From assembly GCA_900320925.1 (NCBI GenBank), contig ONUD01000239.1:1-7194 (forward strand): 7,194 bases of DNA. The letters run 5' to 3'. Position 1 is the first letter of the stretch; each line of letters begins with the position of its first letter. The notes beneath the pieces were generated by a model. The model did not search any database. It was not told the DNA's origin and saw nothing but the letters and a program-made list of their open reading frames with translations. The DNA is from an uncultured Eubacteriales bacterium (lineage in GTDB: Bacteria; Bacillota; Clostridia; Oscillospirales; Acutalibacteraceae). A program made the translations under genes and the position numbers. Positions 5,197 through 7,194 of this stretch are shown here, piece after piece.

Positions 5197-5370
5197 ATGG
5201 ATGAAAAGACAGCTTGGGAACATTTTGCGGAAACAGGGCGTGTAGCAGACTATCTGCAATACTGCCGCAGCAAGGAAGTCCTGCCGCACAATGAATGGAA
5301 AAATCTTTCTTCGGAGGAATCTTATGATAAAAACACAGGGACTGATTTTAAAGGAGCAGAGTGTCGGTGA
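5197..5370 (+). CDS. YqzL-like small protein
   Basis: A 57-residue protein between era and recO. Its start, MDEKTAWEHFAETGRVADYLQY, fits the pattern of the YqzL family (W..F..TG....YL.Y), small proteins of unknown function encoded at this same place in Bacillus (era-yqzL-recO). The AAAAGGGG ribosome binding site ends 8 bases before the ATG. Residues 1-35 look like the conserved part, with no signal peptide or membrane segment. The tail NLSSEESYDKNTGTDFKGAECR is encoded over the recO ribosome binding site and its first codons. The two genes overlap by 47 bases in different frames, so translation of this gene should open the recO start. No zinc or catalytic motif is visible. That it is translated is inferred from the start signals, family pattern and position. 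The symbol is withheld because sequence identity to B. subtilis YqzL seems limited. Confidence 0.7.
   Translation: MDEKTAWEHFAETGRVADYLQYCRSKEVLPHNEWKNLSSEESYDKNTGTDFKGAECR
5313..5318 (+). promoter_or_regulatory. Ribosome binding site fixing the recO start
   Basis: GGAGGA lies 5 bases before the ATG at 5324, inside the YqzL-like gene. An in-frame ATG at 5291 would add 11 residues but has no such site. Confidence 0.75.
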
Positions 5371-6088
5371 AAGCGACAAGCTTGTCACCGTTCTGACCCG
5401 TTCCAACGGTGTCATCCGCTGCTTCTGCAAGAGAGCCAAAAAACTGATTTCCAATGTTTCATCTGCCTGTCAGGTCATGACCTATTCCCGTCTCGGCATT
5501 TTTGAGGGACGGGATCAATACATAATCACGGAGGCCGAAGTCATCAAAAGCTTTTTCGATGCCTTTGACAGTATTGAAGGACTGGCACTGGGCTATTATC
5601 TTTCCGAACTTGCCATCAACATGATTCCCGAAAATATGCCGTCTGAGGACTATCTCCAGCTTCTTTTGAACTGCCTGCACGCTATTGCAGGCAATCTGCG
5701 TCCGCTTCCCGTCATCAAGGCAGTATTTGAACTGCGTATCATGCTGCTTGGCGGTGTGCTGCCCGATGTACTGTTCTGCTGCGAGTGCGGCAGGTATGAC
5801 ACCGATACCGATACCATGCACTATGCCCCCATTGAAAATAAACTCTACTGCCCCTCCTGCTGCTACAAGGAGGGTATGGCTCACCGCTGCATTACCGTTT
5901 CTATGGCAAGCATTTCTGCCGTGCGGTACTGTATCACCGCCGAACCGAAAAAAATCCTCTCGTTCCAGCTCTCCGGCAGGGCTGTCCGTGATTTTTCGGT
6001 TCTGGCAGAACGCTTCATTCTGGCACAAAATGACTTCTACTGCCGTACACTGGACTTTTACAAAAATACAACAGAGGAATTGAAATAA
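5324..6088 (+). CDS. recO: DNA repair protein RecO
   Basis: RecO is the recombination mediator that, with RecR (and RecF), loads RecA onto SSB-coated single-stranded DNA in gap and break repair; it can also anneal strands. The protein has 254 residues, normal for the family. The N-terminal OB-fold begins MIKTQGLILKEQSVGESDKLVTVLTRSNG (1-29), the classic RecO opening, and continues through FCKRAKK and YSRLGIFEGRDQYIITEAEV. The middle is a helical bundle with YYLSELA (91-97). A zinc-finger-like pair, C152-x2-C155 and C176-x2-C179, sits in the C-terminal half, as in Gram-positive RecO proteins. The start is set by GGAGGA at 5313-5318. The gene overlaps the YqzL-like gene by 47 bases, and its TAA shares an A with the mutS2 ATG. 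Co-transcription with both is therefore very likely. Confidence 0.95.
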   Translation: MIKTQGLILKEQSVGESDKLVTVLTRSNGVIRCFCKRAKKLISNVSSACQVMTYSRLGIFEGRDQYIITEAEVIKSFFDAFDSIEGLALGYYLSELAINMIPENMPSEDYLQLLLNCLHAIAGNLRPLPVIKAVFELRIMLLGGVLPDVLFCCECGRYDTDTDTMHYAPIENKLYCPSCCYKEGMAHRCITVSMASISAVRYCITAEPKKILSFQLSGRAVRDFSVLAERFILAQNDFYCRTLDFYKNTTEELK

Positions 6089-7194
6089 TGAATAAAAACC
6101 ATCTTTCTTTGGAATTAGATAAAATCCTTGCCATGCTGGCTTCTCTGACATCGTTTGAAGATGCCCGTCAGATGGCACTTGCCACCGAACCCTCTTCTTC
6201 ACTGTTTGAGGTCAACGAACTGATTCGTGAAACCGCCGATGCCCACTCCCTCAGCGGACGCTTCGGCTCGCCCTCGTTTGGAAGCCTGCACAATATCAAC
6301 AACTCTCTTCGCCGTGCCGAAGCAGGTGCCGTACTGACACCCATCGAACTGCTGCGGGCAGCCGCCCTGCTGAGAGTCATCCGCTCCGTCACCGAATGGA
6401 GGGCAAAATCGGCTTCTGTGGAAACGTGTCTGGATATGCGTTTCAATGCCCTCGTCCCCAACAAGTACCTTGAAGCCAAGATTACCTCCGCCATTCTCTC
6501 CGAGGACGAAATTGCCGACAATGCTTCTTCCACGCTTGCCGCCATCCGCCGGAAAATAGCGGCTTCCTCCGCTAAAATCAGGGAACAGCTTGACAAAATG
6601 ATTCGTTCTGCCACCATGCAGAAATATCTTCAGGATGCCATCGTCACCATCAGGGGCGGCAGGTTTGTCATTCCCGTCAAGGCGGAATTTCGTTCCTCCG
6701 TGGCAGGTCTGGTGCATGACACCTCCGCCAGCGGGGCAACCGTTTTCATTGAACCCATGAGCGTGGTGGAAGCCAACAACGATATTCGTATCCTCCGCTC
6801 CAAGGAGGAAGCCGAAATCGAACGTATCTTGGCAGAGCTTTCTGCCGAGCTTGCCGCCTACGGGGACAGTATCTCCCAAAGCTATCAGCTTCTGACGGAG
6901 CTGAATGTCATCTTTGCACGGGCAGAACTTGCCTACCGCATGAAAGCATCTGTTCCCGTCATGAATGACCGTGGCAGAATCCGCCTCAAAAAAGCACGCC
7001 ACCCCCTCATTCCTGCCGACAAGGTTGTCCCCATTGATATACAGCTTGGTATCGACTTTGATACCCTCGTTGTCACGGGTCCTAATACGGGCGGCAAAAC
7101 GGTTTCTTTGAAAACCATCGGTCTGCTGTCACTGATGGCAATGTGCGGCATGATGATTCCTGCCGCCGACAACAGTGAACTGTCCGTTTTTGAC
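6088..7194 (+). CDS. mutS2: Endonuclease MutS2, N-terminal part
   Basis: The first 369 residues of MutS2, cut by the right edge; the family is usually near 780-790 residues. MutS2 lacks the mismatch-binding domain of MutS. It restrains homologous recombination and resolves branched DNA through a C-terminal Smr nuclease, and in Bacillus it has been linked to splitting collided ribosomes. Visible here are the family opening LSLELDKILAMLASLTSFEDAR, the core/lever helices, and TIRGGRFVIPVKAEFRSSVAGLVHDTSASGATVFIEP (about 187-223), which is diagnostic for MutS2. The Walker A motif GPNTGGKT (331-338) is followed by VSLKTIGLL. Walker B, the KOW-like region and Smr lie beyond the window. The ATG overlaps the recO TAA as TAATG, so it depends on reinitiation after recO. 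A GAGGA stretch about 11 bases upstream may help. The reading frame is intact to the edge. Confidence 0.95.
   Translation, partial: MNKNHLSLELDKILAMLASLTSFEDARQMALATEPSSSLFEVNELIRETADAHSLSGRFGSPSFGSLHNINNSLRRAEAGAVLTPIELLRAAALLRVIRSVTEWRAKSASVETCLDMRFNALVPNKYLEAKITSAILSEDEIADNASSTLAAIRRKIAASSAKIREQLDKMIRSATMQKYLQDAIVTIRGGRFVIPVKAEFRSSVAGLVHDTSASGATVFIEPMSVVEANNDIRILRSKEEAEIERILAELSAELAAYGDSISQSYQLLTELNVIFARAELAYRMKASVPVMNDRGRIRLKKARHPLIPADKVVPIDIQLGIDFDTLVVTGPNTGGKTVSLKTIGLLSLMAMCGMMIPAADNSELSVFD

Noticed and set aside
5459..7002. Long minus-strand open frames opposite recO (5459-6202) and mutS2 (6199-7002).
   Set aside because: Both are antisense to clear conserved genes, have irregular composition rich in His, Gly and Phe, and no start signals; treated as shadows.

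Overview
The window looks like a chromosomal housekeeping segment from a low-to-mid GC Gram-positive bacterium of the class Clostridia. The family is only a guess; Ruminococcaceae/Oscillospirales would fit. The evidence is the ylxM-ffh pair, the phoH-ybeY-dgkA-era-yqzL-recO order typical of Firmicutes, MutS2, a MocR-type regulator, strong purine-rich ribosome binding sites and clear TTGACA/TATAAT promoters. No mobile element, CRISPR array, toxin system or phage gene was found.

Layout. Bases 1-504 carry the secretion pair on the minus strand: ylxM, then the first 37 codons of ffh running off the left edge. Bases 505-637 hold two back-to-back promoters. One drives ylxM-ffh leftward and starts an mRNA with a hairpin almost at its 5' end. 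The other drives a tRNA-Leu(UAA) gene rightward (638-721), which is followed at once by a strong intrinsic terminator (724-764). A MocR/PdxR-like regulator (787-2166) starts only 22 bases after that terminator and has no visible promoter of its own.

An AT-rich gap with an extended -10 promoter (2197-2225) then starts a tightly packed rightward operon: phoH, ybeY, dgkA, era, a small YqzL-like gene, recO and mutS2, the last cut by the right edge. Junctions are short or overlapping: a TGA directly followed by ATG in the same frame (ybeY/dgkA), an 8-base overlap (dgkA/era), a 47-base overlap (yqzL-like/recO) and a shared-A TAATG (recO/mutS2). The widest internal gap is 76 bases, after era.

Function. 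PhoH-like ATPase, YbeY and Era are linked to late 16S rRNA maturation and small-subunit assembly. DgkA recycles or makes lipid carriers at the membrane. RecO and MutS2 act in recombination and genome upkeep, and MutS2 has also been tied to rescue of collided ribosomes in Bacillus. I see no convincing previously undescribed system. The points most worth a second look are the 5' hairpin on the ylxM-ffh mRNA, the promoterless MocR gene behind a tRNA terminator, the single in-frame stop between ybeY and dgkA, and the small gene whose tail is encoded by the recO start signals.
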